This document shows positions 53,925 to 62,033 of a stretch of 64,000 nt of DNA, one piece after another. Both the position numbers and the translations under genes were made by a program. This DNA comes from Acidobacteriota bacterium (GTDB lineage Bacteria > Acidobacteriota > Thermoanaerobaculia > Multivoradales > Multivoraceae). The notes under the pieces are model-generated. The model made no database searches. It was not told where the DNA came from and was given only the letters and a program-made list of their open reading frames with translations. Where the stretch lies: contig JAJCXN010000015.1 in the NCBI GenBank assembly GCA_029263415.1, positions 186,001 through 250,000 on the forward strand, in the 5' to 3' direction. Position 1 is the stretch's first letter. Each line of letters opens with the position of its first letter.

Positions 53925-54407
53925 CTACACCCAATCCAACTCCGTCTCAGCAAAGTCAGCCTCGAACGTCTCACCCCGATTCATCGCCAACCCGCGCCCT
54001 CGCAGTTTGCGCGAGACGTCATCAAAGATTCTGTACACACACGGGATGACCACCAGGCACAGGCCAGTGGAGAACAACAGTCCCCAAGCGATCGCTAGTG
54101 CCATCGGCCTTAAGAACTCATCCACCCCAAACAGGCCGAACGCCATCGGCGAAAGCCCCGCAATGGTGGTGATCGAGGTCAACAGAATTGGCCGCAACCG
54201 CGCACAACCCGCTTCAATGATCGACGTCAATTCGCTCATGTTCTTGGAGCGGTTGCGGTTGATGAAGTCGATCAAGATCAACGAGTCAATTACCACGATG
54301 CCACAAAGCGCCATGATGCCAATGGTGGAGAACATGCCCATCGGTTGATTGCTGATGAAGAAGCCCAAGATCACACCGATGAAGGCGAAGGGCACCGAGA
54401 ACATCAC
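53925..54407 (-). pseudogene. RND efflux permease, last segment
   Basis: The 160-residue frame reads MFSVPFAFIGVILGFFISNQ, IGIMALCGIVVIDSLILIDF and ILLTSITTIAGLSPMAFGLF, the last membrane block of a resistance-nodulation-division transporter. It is the direct continuation of 54417-55115 in the same frame, separated by an in-frame TAG (54417-54419), so one C-to-T change in CAG would explain the break. The 3' end reads EADFAETELDWV. Confidence 0.75.
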
Positions 54408-54416
54408 GATCGGCGG

Positions 54417-55115
54417 CTAGATGAATGATTGGAAGAGGCTGCCCAAGATCACGTAGATGAGGACGATGGTCAGTAGGAAGGCGCGCAGCATCGAGGCAAG
54501 CGATTCCTGAGTGTCTTCGAACTCGCCACCGAAGTCGAGCGCGTAGCCGGGCAATTCGGTTTCGAGACCTGAGAACTCCTCCATCAGCCGCACGTTGGCA
54601 GCGCGCGAGGTGATCACCGTGGGATCAACGTCTGCGGTAATACTGATCGTTCGTCGTTGGTTGTGATGAGCGATCGCTGAGAAGCCTTCGGCGCGCTCGA
54701 AGCTTGCGATGTTCAAGAACGGCACCATGCCCACCGGTGTTGCAAACTGCATGTCGCGCAGGTTCGAAAGGCTGCCGCGATAGGGCTCGGCGTACTTCAC
54801 CCGCAGCTCGATTTCGTCTTTGCCGTCGTAGACCCGAGTGGCGTCAATGCCATCAAACGCACCGCGAATCTCGTTGGCAATGGTGCGCACATCGGTGCCG
54901 AGTGCCGCGATCCTTTCTTGATCAAGGATTGGGCGCACTTCATCGCGGCCCGGAGGGAAATCATCGGCGATGTCTTTGACGCCATCTATGTTGATCAAGA
55001 ACAGCTTCACGCGAGCGACGATGTCTTGCAGCACGTCGAAACTGTCGCCCTTGATGCGGACCTGGGCAGGTTCCGGTTTGCCAGTGACACCAATAGGGTG
55101 ACCAACCGGGATCAA
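54417..55115 (-). pseudogene. RND efflux permease, middle segment, 5' truncated
   Basis: This 232-residue frame carries periplasmic loop 2 and the following helix of an RND pump: RDEVRPILDQERIAALGTDV, IELRVKYAEPYRGSLSNL, ISITADVDPTVITSRAANVR and LTIVLIYVILGSLFQSFI, then the amber codon. Upstream at 55115 homology stops a few bases before the eda gene, so two thirds of the transporter are missing. A membrane fusion protein is not adjacent. The locus is a dead fragment. Confidence 0.8.
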
Positions 55116-55123
55116 GGCGCGGC

Positions 55124-55474
55124 TTAGCTGTCGCCGACAGCAGCACCCAACTTAGAGAGTGATCGCGCAACATGGAGTTCCAGCACCTGCCAGTCGCAAT
55201 TACGCACAAGATCCCTCGGTACCAACCACGAACCTCCCACACACAGAGTGTTCGGTAGTGCCAGGTACTCGCTTGCGTTGGAACCGTCGACTCCACCCGT
55301 TGGCATGAAGCGCACGTTGGGGAACGGAGCGGCCAAAGCCCGAAGATGTTCCACCCCACCACTGGTTTCGGCGGGGAACAGTTTGAGCAGACTGAAACCG
55401 TGAGCCGTCGCCTGCATCACCTCGCTCGCCGTGGCGACCCCTGGTATCAAGGGGATCGATCCTGCGTGACTCAA
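55124..55474 (-). CDS. eda: KDPG aldolase, C-terminal part (frameshifted eda)
   Basis: This frame encodes the second half of 2-dehydro-3-deoxyphosphogluconate aldolase: SIPLIPGVATASEVMQATAH, the Schiff-base lysine in GFSLLKLFPAE, and FPNVRFMPTGGVDGSNASEY with the phosphate-binding GG. It lacks the first barrel strands, which are in the overlapping upstream frame. Joined through a one-base change at the GGGG of 55545-55548, the two make a full-length protein of about 241 residues. The Entner-Doudoroff pathway role is known for the family. Confidence 0.75.
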   Translation of the reverse strand: MSHAGSIPLIPGVATASEVMQATAHGFSLLKLFPAETSGGVEHLRALAAPFPNVRFMPTGGVDGSNASEYLALPNTLCVGGSWLVPRDLVRNCDWQVLELHVARSLSKLGAAVGDS

Positions 55475-55848
55475 TAGTTCAACGGTCGATCCTGGAGAGA
55501 CGGCGAACTGGGCACCAGCAGCGGCGGCACGTTCGAGGTCTTGGGGCGAAGCACTGTTCCCACGCCAACCAAGAGCTCAAGCTCCGCTCTAGCGATCGCC
55601 TCAATCGCCGCGATCCCAGCCGCGGTGCGCAGAGTGATCTCGATCGCACCAAGACCAGCCGCAGCGAGGGTCTGTGCAAGCGGAACCGCAGTCCGCAAGC
55701 CATCGATAGTGACCACCGCCACCACGCGAGATGCGCGCAGCGCCTGGCTCAGGGCCTCGCTCAGCACATCACCGGGCAACACATTCTTGGGCGATACCTC
55801 ACTGGCCACATCATCACTGTTGAGACGCCGAACCTGATCGGCATCCAT
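55471..55848 (-). CDS. eda: KDPG aldolase, N-terminal part (frameshifted eda)
   Basis: The frame reads ALRASRVVAVVTIDGLRTAV, PLAQTLAAAGLGAIEITLRT (catalytic Glu region) and ELLVGVGTVLRPK, which is the first half of the class I aldolase barrel. After RPK it becomes TSNVPPLLVPSS, while a parallel frame reads DLERAAAAGAQFAVSPGSTV, the correct continuation, up to the C-terminal part. The gene begins three bases after the purA stop and is probably co-transcribed with it. The frameshift at a GGGG run could be an assembly error. Confidence 0.75.
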   Translation of the reverse strand: MDADQVRRLNSDDVASEVSPKNVLPGDVLSEALSQALRASRVVAVVTIDGLRTAVPLAQTLAAAGLGAIEITLRTAAGIAAIEAIARAELELLVGVGTVLRPKTSNVPPLLVPSSPSLQDRPLNY

Positions 55849-55851
55849 GAC

Positions 55852-57180
55852 TCAGCCAACCAGCCCGCCGGTCCAAGACTCCAGAAGAGAGTCGTCCATC
55901 ATTATGGTCTCTTCCCGCTTTGGTCCAGTGGAGACCAACGAAATCTCCGCCCCCACTTCTTCTTCGATGAAGCGCACGTACTGCTGCGCATTCACCGGCA
56001 AGTCATCAAACCGTAGTCGACCGATGGTGTTCTCTTGCCAACCCGGAAAGGTCTCGTAGATCGGTTGCACCCGCCCTAGCTTCGCCAGATCCGCCGGCAA
56101 CTCATCGACCCGCTCTCCGTCAATGTTGTAGCCAACACACACCTTGATCTCTTCAAGATCATCCAGTACATCGAGCTTGGTCAGAGCAATCGCCCGAATC
56201 CCGTTGATGCGCCGCGCATAGCGCGCCACTACCGTGTCGAGCCAACCGCAGCGCCGCGGCCTGCCGGTGGTGGTCCCGAACTCGCGGCCACGATCCCGCA
56301 GGTACTCAAGCACCGTGCCATCCAGCTCAGCTGGAAAAGGACCCTCACCAACCCGCGTGCCATACGCCTTCAACACGCCCAGCACCCCATCCATCGCAGT
56401 CGGCGGCACACCGGTGCCGATGGCTGCGCCACCCGAACTCGAGTTGGAACTCGTCACATAAGGATAAGAACCATGGTCAATGTCGAGCAAAGCGCCTTGA
56501 GCGCCCTCGAACAACACACTTCCACCAACCCCGATCAAATCGTTGAGCGCGAGGCTCACATCTGTCTTGTACGGAGCCAGGCGCACCGCAACCTCGCGAC
56601 AGTAGTCAGTCAGCGCAGTCGCATTGATCGGCGTTGCGAGCGCATCTGGATCGACCCCCAACCCCTCAAGCTCCGCTCTAACCCGCGGCACCAACATCTC
56701 AAAGCGCCCCATCAACGCCTCAGAATCCAAGTCTGCAACCCGAATCCCAAACCGCGACACCTTGTGCTCGTAGGCCGGCCCAATTCCCCGTGACGTGGTC
56801 CCGATCTTTGCGTTGCCAGCAGCTGCTTCCCGCGCTAGGTCGATCTCCGGATGCATCGGCAACAACACCTGCGCTCGGTCCGACACCCACAACCGCCCCT
56901 CCACCTCAACACCTCGAGCCTCGAGGTTGCTGGTCTCCTCAAAGAACGCATCCGGGTTCACCACCATCCCATTACCGAGATAGCACTGCATGTCCGCATG
57001 CAGAATCCCAGACGGAATCAGGTGCAAAGAAAAGTGCTGATCACCAAACTTCACCGTGTGCCCAGCGTTGTTCCCGCCCTGATAGCGAGCCACCGCTTCG
57101 AACTTCGGGCACAGAAGATCAACGACCTTCCCCTTACCCTCATCACCCCACTGCATACCGACAACAACCACGTTACTCAT
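55852..57180 (-). CDS. purA: Adenylosuccinate synthetase
   Basis: A 442-residue enzyme of de novo AMP synthesis that joins IMP and aspartate with GTP. Signatures are complete: GMQWGDEGKGKVVDLLC (GTP loop) at residues 8-24, RYQGGNNAGHTVKFGDQHF, GTTSRGIGPAYEHKVSR, VLFEGAQGALLDIDHGSYPY and the GTTTGRPRRCGWLDTV block. The start at 57180 gives the family length; the open frame extends upstream through repeat sequence only. A 16-base stem-loop sits 14 bases before the ATG. It is an essential housekeeping gene, useful as the taxonomic marker of this window. Confidence 0.97.
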   Translation of the reverse strand: MSNVVVVGMQWGDEGKGKVVDLLCPKFEAVARYQGGNNAGHTVKFGDQHFSLHLIPSGILHADMQCYLGNGMVVNPDAFFEETSNLEARGVEVEGRLWVSDRAQVLLPMHPEIDLAREAAAGNAKIGTTSRGIGPAYEHKVSRFGIRVADLDSEALMGRFEMLVPRVRAELEGLGVDPDALATPINATALTDYCREVAVRLAPYKTDVSLALNDLIGVGGSVLFEGAQGALLDIDHGSYPYVTSSNSSSGGAAIGTGVPPTAMDGVLGVLKAYGTRVGEGPFPAELDGTVLEYLRDRGREFGTTTGRPRRCGWLDTVVARYARRINGIRAIALTKLDVLDDLEEIKVCVGYNIDGERVDELPADLAKLGRVQPIYETFPGWQENTIGRLRFDDLPVNAQQYVRFIEEEVGAEISLVSTGPKREETIMMDDSLLESWTGGLVG

Positions 57181-57193
57181 GGCAGCGAAAGTA

Positions 57194-57230
57194 GCAGAGT
57201 TTCCCGTGGTCGTACCACGGGAAACTCTGC
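57194..57230. promoter_or_regulatory. Long perfect hairpin in the purA leader
   Basis: GCAGAGTTTCCCGTGG and CCACGGGAAACTCTGC are perfect 16-base arms separated by five bases. On the - strand the hairpin ends 13 bases before the purA ATG and no clear ribosome binding site lies between. It may control translation or be a transcription end for another unit. Confidence 0.7.
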
Positions 57231-57285
57231 TCCTGTTGCTCGCTCCAAGCGACTTCGTCGCGTCGCGAGGAGAAGAGATAGAGAA

Positions 57286-57415
57286 GAGGAGGGGAGGTAG
57301 GGAGGGGAGAGGTAGGGAGAGGGGAGGTAGGGAGAGGGGAGGTAGGGAGAGGAGAGGTAGGGAGAGGAGAGGTAGGGAGAGGAGAGGTAGGGAGAGGAGA
57401 GGTAGGGAGAGGAGC
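57286..57415. repeat. Purine-rich 15-bp tandem repeat
   Basis: About eight units of 15 bases, consensus GGAGAGGAGAGGTAG with A/G changes. The tract sits in the spacer between purA and the VWFA-family gene, 106 bases upstream of the purA start, and could take a triplex or G-rich structure. Copy number is likely to vary. Confidence 0.9.
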
Positions 57416-57580
57416 ACTGGCTCGAACGGCGACTTACGGCGATGCTCGCAACTTGCATCCCGTGGGACTCCATGCGGCACCGGCGGTGCGAAGCCCTCCG
57501 GAAGGATCGCGAGGAGAATGGGAAGGGCTCGATCGAACAGCCGTGCCTGGATGCTCGCATCCCCGGACTCCATGGCCTAG

Positions 57581-59251
57581 CTAGTCGCCAGCCTCTTCGA
57601 CAATGATGTTCGTCATGCGAAGGACTGACGTCCTGCTAGTCGCTTCGTCCCGGACGCCAACTGCGATGGTCCAGCTGCCATTCGGCAACTCCATATTCAC
57701 GGTCGCTTCAAACCAACCTCGATCAGTTGCCTCGCTGAGGGTCGCTGCGGACAGCGATTCGAGATATTCCTTCGGCAGCGTACGGTTGCCAGTGCTCGGA
57801 TCGCGCGCAACGAGAAACATGCGCCAGCGATCCGGTGGGCTCTCGTCGTCAAGAACCATTTTCTCGTGCGGTATCCGCAGATGGACCGCTACCCCTTGTT
57901 CAATGCTGGTTGCGCTGACTTGGAGGGCCAGAGGGTTTGATTCTTCTCCGAGCCAGAGCGCCCCGTACAAGCTTGCAACGAGCCGGTCGGTGTCATCGAT
58001 TGGCCGGATCGCACGACGATGCAGGACGTGTGCGCGCTGCAGGCCCGGACCGACGAGTTCAACATTGACACTCCTCACGGTACCGTCAACCGCTTGCCCG
58101 AGCACGTAGGCCAACGAGTATGAGTGCTGCAAATCCCGAGCGACCTGCTTGAATGCGAACCTCACATCCCCCACGTTCTTAAAGAGTCGCCCCCCCGTGG
58201 AAGAGGCAAGGACAGAGAGCGAGTCCTGCAGATTCGAAGCACGAAGCTGTCGCAATTGGAGATGGAGGTTCTCTTCCACACGCGCGCCGGCCGCGTCGAT
58301 TGCATGGATCGACACTCGATGGGCGTTTGCGTTCGCCGCGAGCCGCCGCAACTCTGGTTCGTAGGAAGGACCTGCGAGGGTCCCGACCTGTCCTTGCAAA
58401 TCCGGACAAACATTGGCCGCTCGTTGGCTCATCTCCAGTCCCGGTTGTAGCGCGAGACCTTCACCTGCATAGAGCAGTATCTTTCGGCCCTCGACACCAC
58501 CAAGCATCGTTACAACGGCATCGAGTCCCAAGAGGCTCCGTCGATTGCGGCGCTCTACTGCGTCGACATATTGAGCCAACTCACCCAACACTCTCAAGCG
58601 AGCGTTCATACACGCCTCATTGAGCAAGTTGGTCGGCGACCCCGACGGCCCACCGCCGCCGCCGATCGCGTCGGCCGCACGCTGTCGGTCAAGGTACCCT
58701 CGAGCGGAACTCGCGGGCGGCGTGGGCAACTCGGCTAGCTCCTTCAGAAAGAAGGAAGAGTCATCCGTCGGGCTAATGGCCACTTTCAACGGCAGGTCAT
58801 TGGTGACCAGTCCAAACCGCAAAGCACCACTTGCGCCCAATTCTTCCAGGTACAACCGCAAGAAACGCAAGACCCGAGCTCTGCGGTCTGGCCGAAGGGC
58901 GACGTGGTCTAGAAAGACGACGACGAGTCCGGAAGGTGCGAGTTCGGGCGAACCCACCGCAGCTCCCGGCACCTCTATCGCCGGCCTAGAACCACTCACT
59001 GAGCGCTCTGCAAAGCCACCTAGTGGACGTTCGACGCCATTCTCCAACACGCGAAAAGCGCCTTCAAGAAGCCCTCTGATCGGGTCGCCCTTACGATCCA
59101 AGACGAGAACATCAAGCTCTACCAGCGATACGTCTACCCGCTCTCCGAAGACCAGCTCGGCCGCTGCAGGCTGGTCTTCGACCTGCGCGTTCGCCAGGCT
59201 CGCGAGCAAGCCACAGACGAAAGCGAAGGATCCGCCCCTACGGCCGTTCAC
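57581..59251 (-). CDS. VWFA-related acidobacterial protein
   Basis: A 556-residue exported protein of the VWFA-related acidobacterial family (TIGR03436 type). A signal peptide (FAFVCGLLASLANAQ) is followed by VSLVELDVLVLDRKGDPIRG, LEGAFRVLENGVER, GLVVVFLDHVALRPDRRA, YLEELGASGALRFGLVTND and ILLYAGEGLALQPGLEM, then STGGRLFKNVGDVRFAFKQV and ARDLQHSYSLAYVLG. The metal-adhesion MIDAS (DxSxS) is not obvious. A C-terminal beta domain is present. It overlaps the gene upstream by 14 bases (59238-59251). Function is unknown. Confidence 0.85.
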   Translation of the reverse strand: MNGRRGGSFAFVCGLLASLANAQVEDQPAAAELVFGERVDVSLVELDVLVLDRKGDPIRGLLEGAFRVLENGVERPLGGFAERSVSGSRPAIEVPGAAVGSPELAPSGLVVVFLDHVALRPDRRARVLRFLRLYLEELGASGALRFGLVTNDLPLKVAISPTDDSSFFLKELAELPTPPASSARGYLDRQRAADAIGGGGGPSGSPTNLLNEACMNARLRVLGELAQYVDAVERRNRRSLLGLDAVVTMLGGVEGRKILLYAGEGLALQPGLEMSQRAANVCPDLQGQVGTLAGPSYEPELRRLAANANAHRVSIHAIDAAGARVEENLHLQLRQLRASNLQDSLSVLASSTGGRLFKNVGDVRFAFKQVARDLQHSYSLAYVLGQAVDGTVRSVNVELVGPGLQRAHVLHRRAIRPIDDTDRLVASLYGALWLGEESNPLALQVSATSIEQGVAVHLRIPHEKMVLDDESPPDRWRMFLVARDPSTGNRTLPKEYLESLSAATLSEATDRGWFEATVNMELPNGSWTIAVGVRDEATSRTSVLRMTNIIVEEAGD

Positions 59252-59678
59252 GGGGCCCTACGACCGACAGGGCTGTTTCCAGGACAACCGACGTAGTGTG
59301 TGCGGCTTCCGACTCACCGGTTCTCAAGGAACCGAGACTGAGGATCCTGCTCGCGGGCTCCGTCGAGGTACGCCCCACAAACAGTCTGTACTCACCGCCG
59401 GCGACGGGAAGAACGTCTACTCGGAACCTCAAGCCGCCAGAAACAGGCTCGATGACCGCGCTGAGACGTCTCTCAACACCGGCCGCACTCAGCACCGAAA
59501 CTTCCCAATCTCCGGCTGTCGTTCCGTTCGCTACAAAGAACTCCATCGGCTCACCCGAACGGCTCCTCAGGACCGCTCCGGTCGGCCGACGGGTCCCAGG
59601 AACCATGAAGGTGTGCGCAACCTCAGCTACGTCACGCCCAGGAGCCGTTATCCAGTCCTCTTGCAGAGCGTGCAACAC
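59238..59678 (-). CDS. Small protein between two VWFA-family genes
   Basis: A 146-residue frame that reads VAEVAHTFMVPGTRRPTGAV, LRSRSGEPMEFFVANGTTAG, DWEVSVLSAAGVERRLSAVI and RVDVLPVAGGEYRLFVGRTS, a beta-rich protein. Its start codon is TTG (or the preceding GTG) right after the end of the first VWFA-family gene, and its end overlaps the next gene. It is probably the middle gene of a three-gene operon. No family is recognised. Confidence 0.55.
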   Translation of the reverse strand: MLHALQEDWITAPGRDVAEVAHTFMVPGTRRPTGAVLRSRSGEPMEFFVANGTTAGDWEVSVLSAAGVERRLSAVIEPVSGGLRFRVDVLPVAGGEYRLFVGRTSTEPASRILSLGSLRTGESEAAHTTSVVLETALSVVGPRERP

Positions 59679-59778
59679 ACTCAGTCATTCCGACTCTTGC
59701 AACGATAGAGCAACCGAGAAGGGCACGAGCGCGAGCCCACGCCGGTCGGCGACCTTGACTAATAGTCGGCCAACGTAT

Positions 59779-60420
59779 TCACCCCTCGGGCAAGGAGAAG
59801 GTACCTAGGAATGCGAGACCACCGGCACTCAAGCGGCTACCGACCACATTGAGGTCCAGATCCAACGTCTGAGCAAAGTGGTCCTTCACACCGCCTTGCG
59901 CATCTACCGCATAACCGAGAACCTCCAACCTCAAAGTTCCACGAAGGCCGAGCTCAACCAGATCTCTTCCCTCGACCTCGAGAACCAGCGGAACGATGCG
60001 GTTCCGGTCATCGGTTGCGCCCTCGGATCCGGATGCAGTCGCCGGCGGCAGAGCCCGCAACCGGAGCGCCAAGTCACCGACTGCCGCGCCTGCCATCACC
60101 CGTCGAGCGAGTTCGAGATCGCCAGCGGTCGTGTCCGAGCCAGAAATGTACTTCTTGTCGTAGCGGAGCCTGAGCCCCTTCCGTTGTACGGTGATCTCTA
60201 TTTCGCTAACTCGGCTGCGGCCGTCCCGGGAAGCTGCCGCCGCAGGGGGGGGGGACGAACGCGAGAATGTAATTGTGTTCAGTAGTAGCAGCGACACGCG
60301 CCAATGCCTGATTGAGAGACATCTGACTCGAGATAGTGCCGCCCGTCTCACCTGCGAGATAGCGCAGGAAACCCGTGCCGGTCGGTGACGAGGACCCCAC
60401 CGTGCCCAAGTCGACTGCAT
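59779..60420 (-). pseudogene. Frameshifted C-terminal part of the first VWFA-family protein
   Basis: From about 60256 this frame supplies the continuation missing in the 60206-61411 frame: SRVSEIEITVQRKGLRLRYD, KKYISGSDTTAGDLELARRV and then RDLVELGLRGTLRLEVLGYA, LAFLGTFSLPEG. The homologous part of family members has a 'Y-x-L-G-Y-x-P ... K-V-x-V-R-x-G-x-x-V-R-x-R-x-G-Y' pattern here. At 59785 a further frame change follows GAGGGG; the parallel frame reads EYVGRLLVKVADRRGLALVP and ends at 59686. The residues of this frame upstream of 60256 are noise. Confidence 0.7.
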
Positions 60421-61411
60421 GAACAGTGGTCGCGCTCAAAACGAAGGAACGCACAGCCAGATCTGTGGCTGTGCGCAGTTCCGACAAACCCTGCGACCGG
60501 GAAAGATCGGCCGTGGTCTCCAACGCACCGCGGAATGAAAAATCCGATGCCCTCCCACTCGGTGTTCCGAAGAGAAGGCGATCATCTATGCCTCGAGAAA
60601 AGAGCACCACATACTTGGCTGTGGAAGTTGCCTCTAGCCGCTGAGCGAGGTCCTCCAGGGCCCTTAGGAACCTTACGCCACGCGCCGCGTCGTTCGCCGA
60701 TGGCTGCCCGACGCGGCTCCCACGGGCCTGCCTCGAAGTCTTAGGAATCACTACGGGCCGCGTGCTCTCAGCACTCGCTGGCTCTTGCATCACATCCGTC
60801 AGAACGAGCCCGAGAGGATCCTCTGGCTCGCTTCGGTTCTCGTGCTGCAAAGTCGCCAACGCGTGAACAATCTGACGGCGGTCCGTAGTGAACGGAAGAA
60901 GCACTTCGAGATCAGTGGCATGAGAATACTGAGCAACGCTCACAAGATCGTTTGGACCGAGCGAGCGCAGCACGAAACTCGCGGCCTCCTCGCGAGCCCG
61001 ATCAATGAGCGGACCCTCCGTGAGCTCTCGATCAAAGAGAAGAACCAAATTTCGAGGACTCTCCCGCCGGCCGCTCGGCACCCCAGAGACGTCAGTACTA
61101 CTAGCAATGGAGATCTCTTCTAGAGCTGCCACAGGAACCGCTTTTCCGCCCAGGGTGAGGCGAAAGTCACTGGCCTTGAGGCCCGACACGAGATCTCCCT
61201 TTTGGCCCTCGACCCGAAGAGCGCTCTCCACCAACCTCACGGAGATCACCTCGCGCTCTGCATCCTGTTGAGCACCAGCATCGAAGCCAAAGCCCACCAG
61301 TAGCAAGCAAGTCCACTGACAGTGACTGCGAAAGTTCCTACTGATCACTGAGCTAATTCCAGTTCTCGGTTCAGTCTTTGTCTCCTTGCAACGGGGTCCG
61401 GCGCTCGCCAT
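60206..61411 (-). CDS. VWFA-related acidobacterial protein, first gene of the operon (frameshifted)
   Basis: The frame holds the N-terminal 390 residues: a signal peptide (WTCLLLVGFGFDAGAQQ), then ISVRLVESALRVEGQKGDLV, LVLLFDRELTEGPLIDRARE, ASFVLRSLGPNDLVSVAQYS, LEATSTAKYVVLFSRGIDDR and TTVHAVDLGTVG. It runs into a run of ten C residues (60245-60254) at FVPPP and leaves the correct frame; nine C would restore it. A GTG at 61348 gives a better signal peptide than the ATG at 61411. Full length would be about 575 residues. Confidence 0.8.
   Translation of the reverse strand: MASAGPRCKETKTEPRTGISSVISRNFRSHCQWTCLLLVGFGFDAGAQQDAEREVISVRLVESALRVEGQKGDLVSGLKASDFRLTLGGKAVPVAALEEISIASSTDVSGVPSGRRESPRNLVLLFDRELTEGPLIDRAREEAASFVLRSLGPNDLVSVAQYSHATDLEVLLPFTTDRRQIVHALATLQHENRSEPEDPLGLVLTDVMQEPASAESTRPVVIPKTSRQARGSRVGQPSANDAARGVRFLRALEDLAQRLEATSTAKYVVLFSRGIDDRLLFGTPSGRASDFSFRGALETTADLSRSQGLSELRTATDLAVRSFVLSATTVHAVDLGTVGSSSPTGTGFLRYLAGETGGTISSQMSLNQALARVAATTEHNYILAFVPPPCGGSFPGRPQPS
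60245..60254. repeat. Homopolymer G10 (C10 on coding strand)
   Basis: Ten identical bases within a coding sequence; nine would give the family-like frame. It is a candidate slippage tract and also a likely sequencing-error site. Confidence 0.8.
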
Positions 61412-62033
61412 CCGGTGGCGGCCGAGGATCGCGCCGGGCGCGAAACATCAATTTCAGAAAGTGAACAGATTGCAATTCAATTCCGAAGCACTCACGGGCG
61501 ATCTCCAGGCCACGCCAACAACGCCGGGAAGCCACATAGATCCAACCCCCATGGTCTTGGACAAAGACCCCGCCACCCCGAGTTCGGCAGAGCCGAACGA
61601 GCCGACCTTCAGGAACACTCGGCTTGTGCTGCGTGGACGAGGCCCTCACCCCTTGTGGGTCACGTTCACGCAGCACAAGCCTCCCGCGCCCCACCTCCCG
61701 GGACGACCTCTCCCACTTGCCACCACGGCCCAGAATGCCCAGTTCAGAAGCGACGTTCTGACCGCGTTTCTAGCGACGAAGGCGGTGAGGGCGTCCCCGA
61801 CGGGGGCAGCTCGCGAAGGAGCCCTTCAACAAGACCCTTCGAGAAGCACACCACGTCGCGGGCGACGGAGTGGCAGGCAAGACCCCGCTTCACCGCTCGA
61901 GTCAAGGTCGCAGCCGGTGCCCCCAGAGGGGACCCCCGATCCGCCGAAAGGAGCGAAGACGCCGCTCCAATCGCGATCAACTCGAACGATCGTCACCAAC
62001 TCCATCGCCGTCGCCACCACCGCATCATCCGCC
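61412..62033. other. Spacer with long inverted repeat
   Basis: Between the VWFA operon and the cardiolipin synthase gene. It contains the 15-base arms GGCTTGTGCTGCGTG (61621-61635) and CACGCAGCACAAGCC (61667-61681) around a 31-base loop. A 107-residue frame on the - strand (61371-61694), with the segment EGRLVRLCRTRGGGVFVQDH, spans it; I do not accept this as a gene without further evidence. Confidence 0.6.

Noticed and set aside
57286-57415. CRISPR-like array
   Set aside because: Units are contiguous 15-mers without spacers and purely purine-rich; it is a simple tandem repeat.
61371-61694. Small gene upstream of the VWFA operon, perhaps a YlxR-like protein
   Set aside because: Only a short stretch (EGRLVRLCRTRGGGVFVQDH) is reminiscent; the cysteine and GRGAY motifs are missing and the frame crosses a long inverted repeat.
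61700-62000. Structured housekeeping RNA (RNase P RNA, tmRNA or SRP RNA)
   Set aside because: None of the conserved blocks of these RNAs was recognised on either strand.
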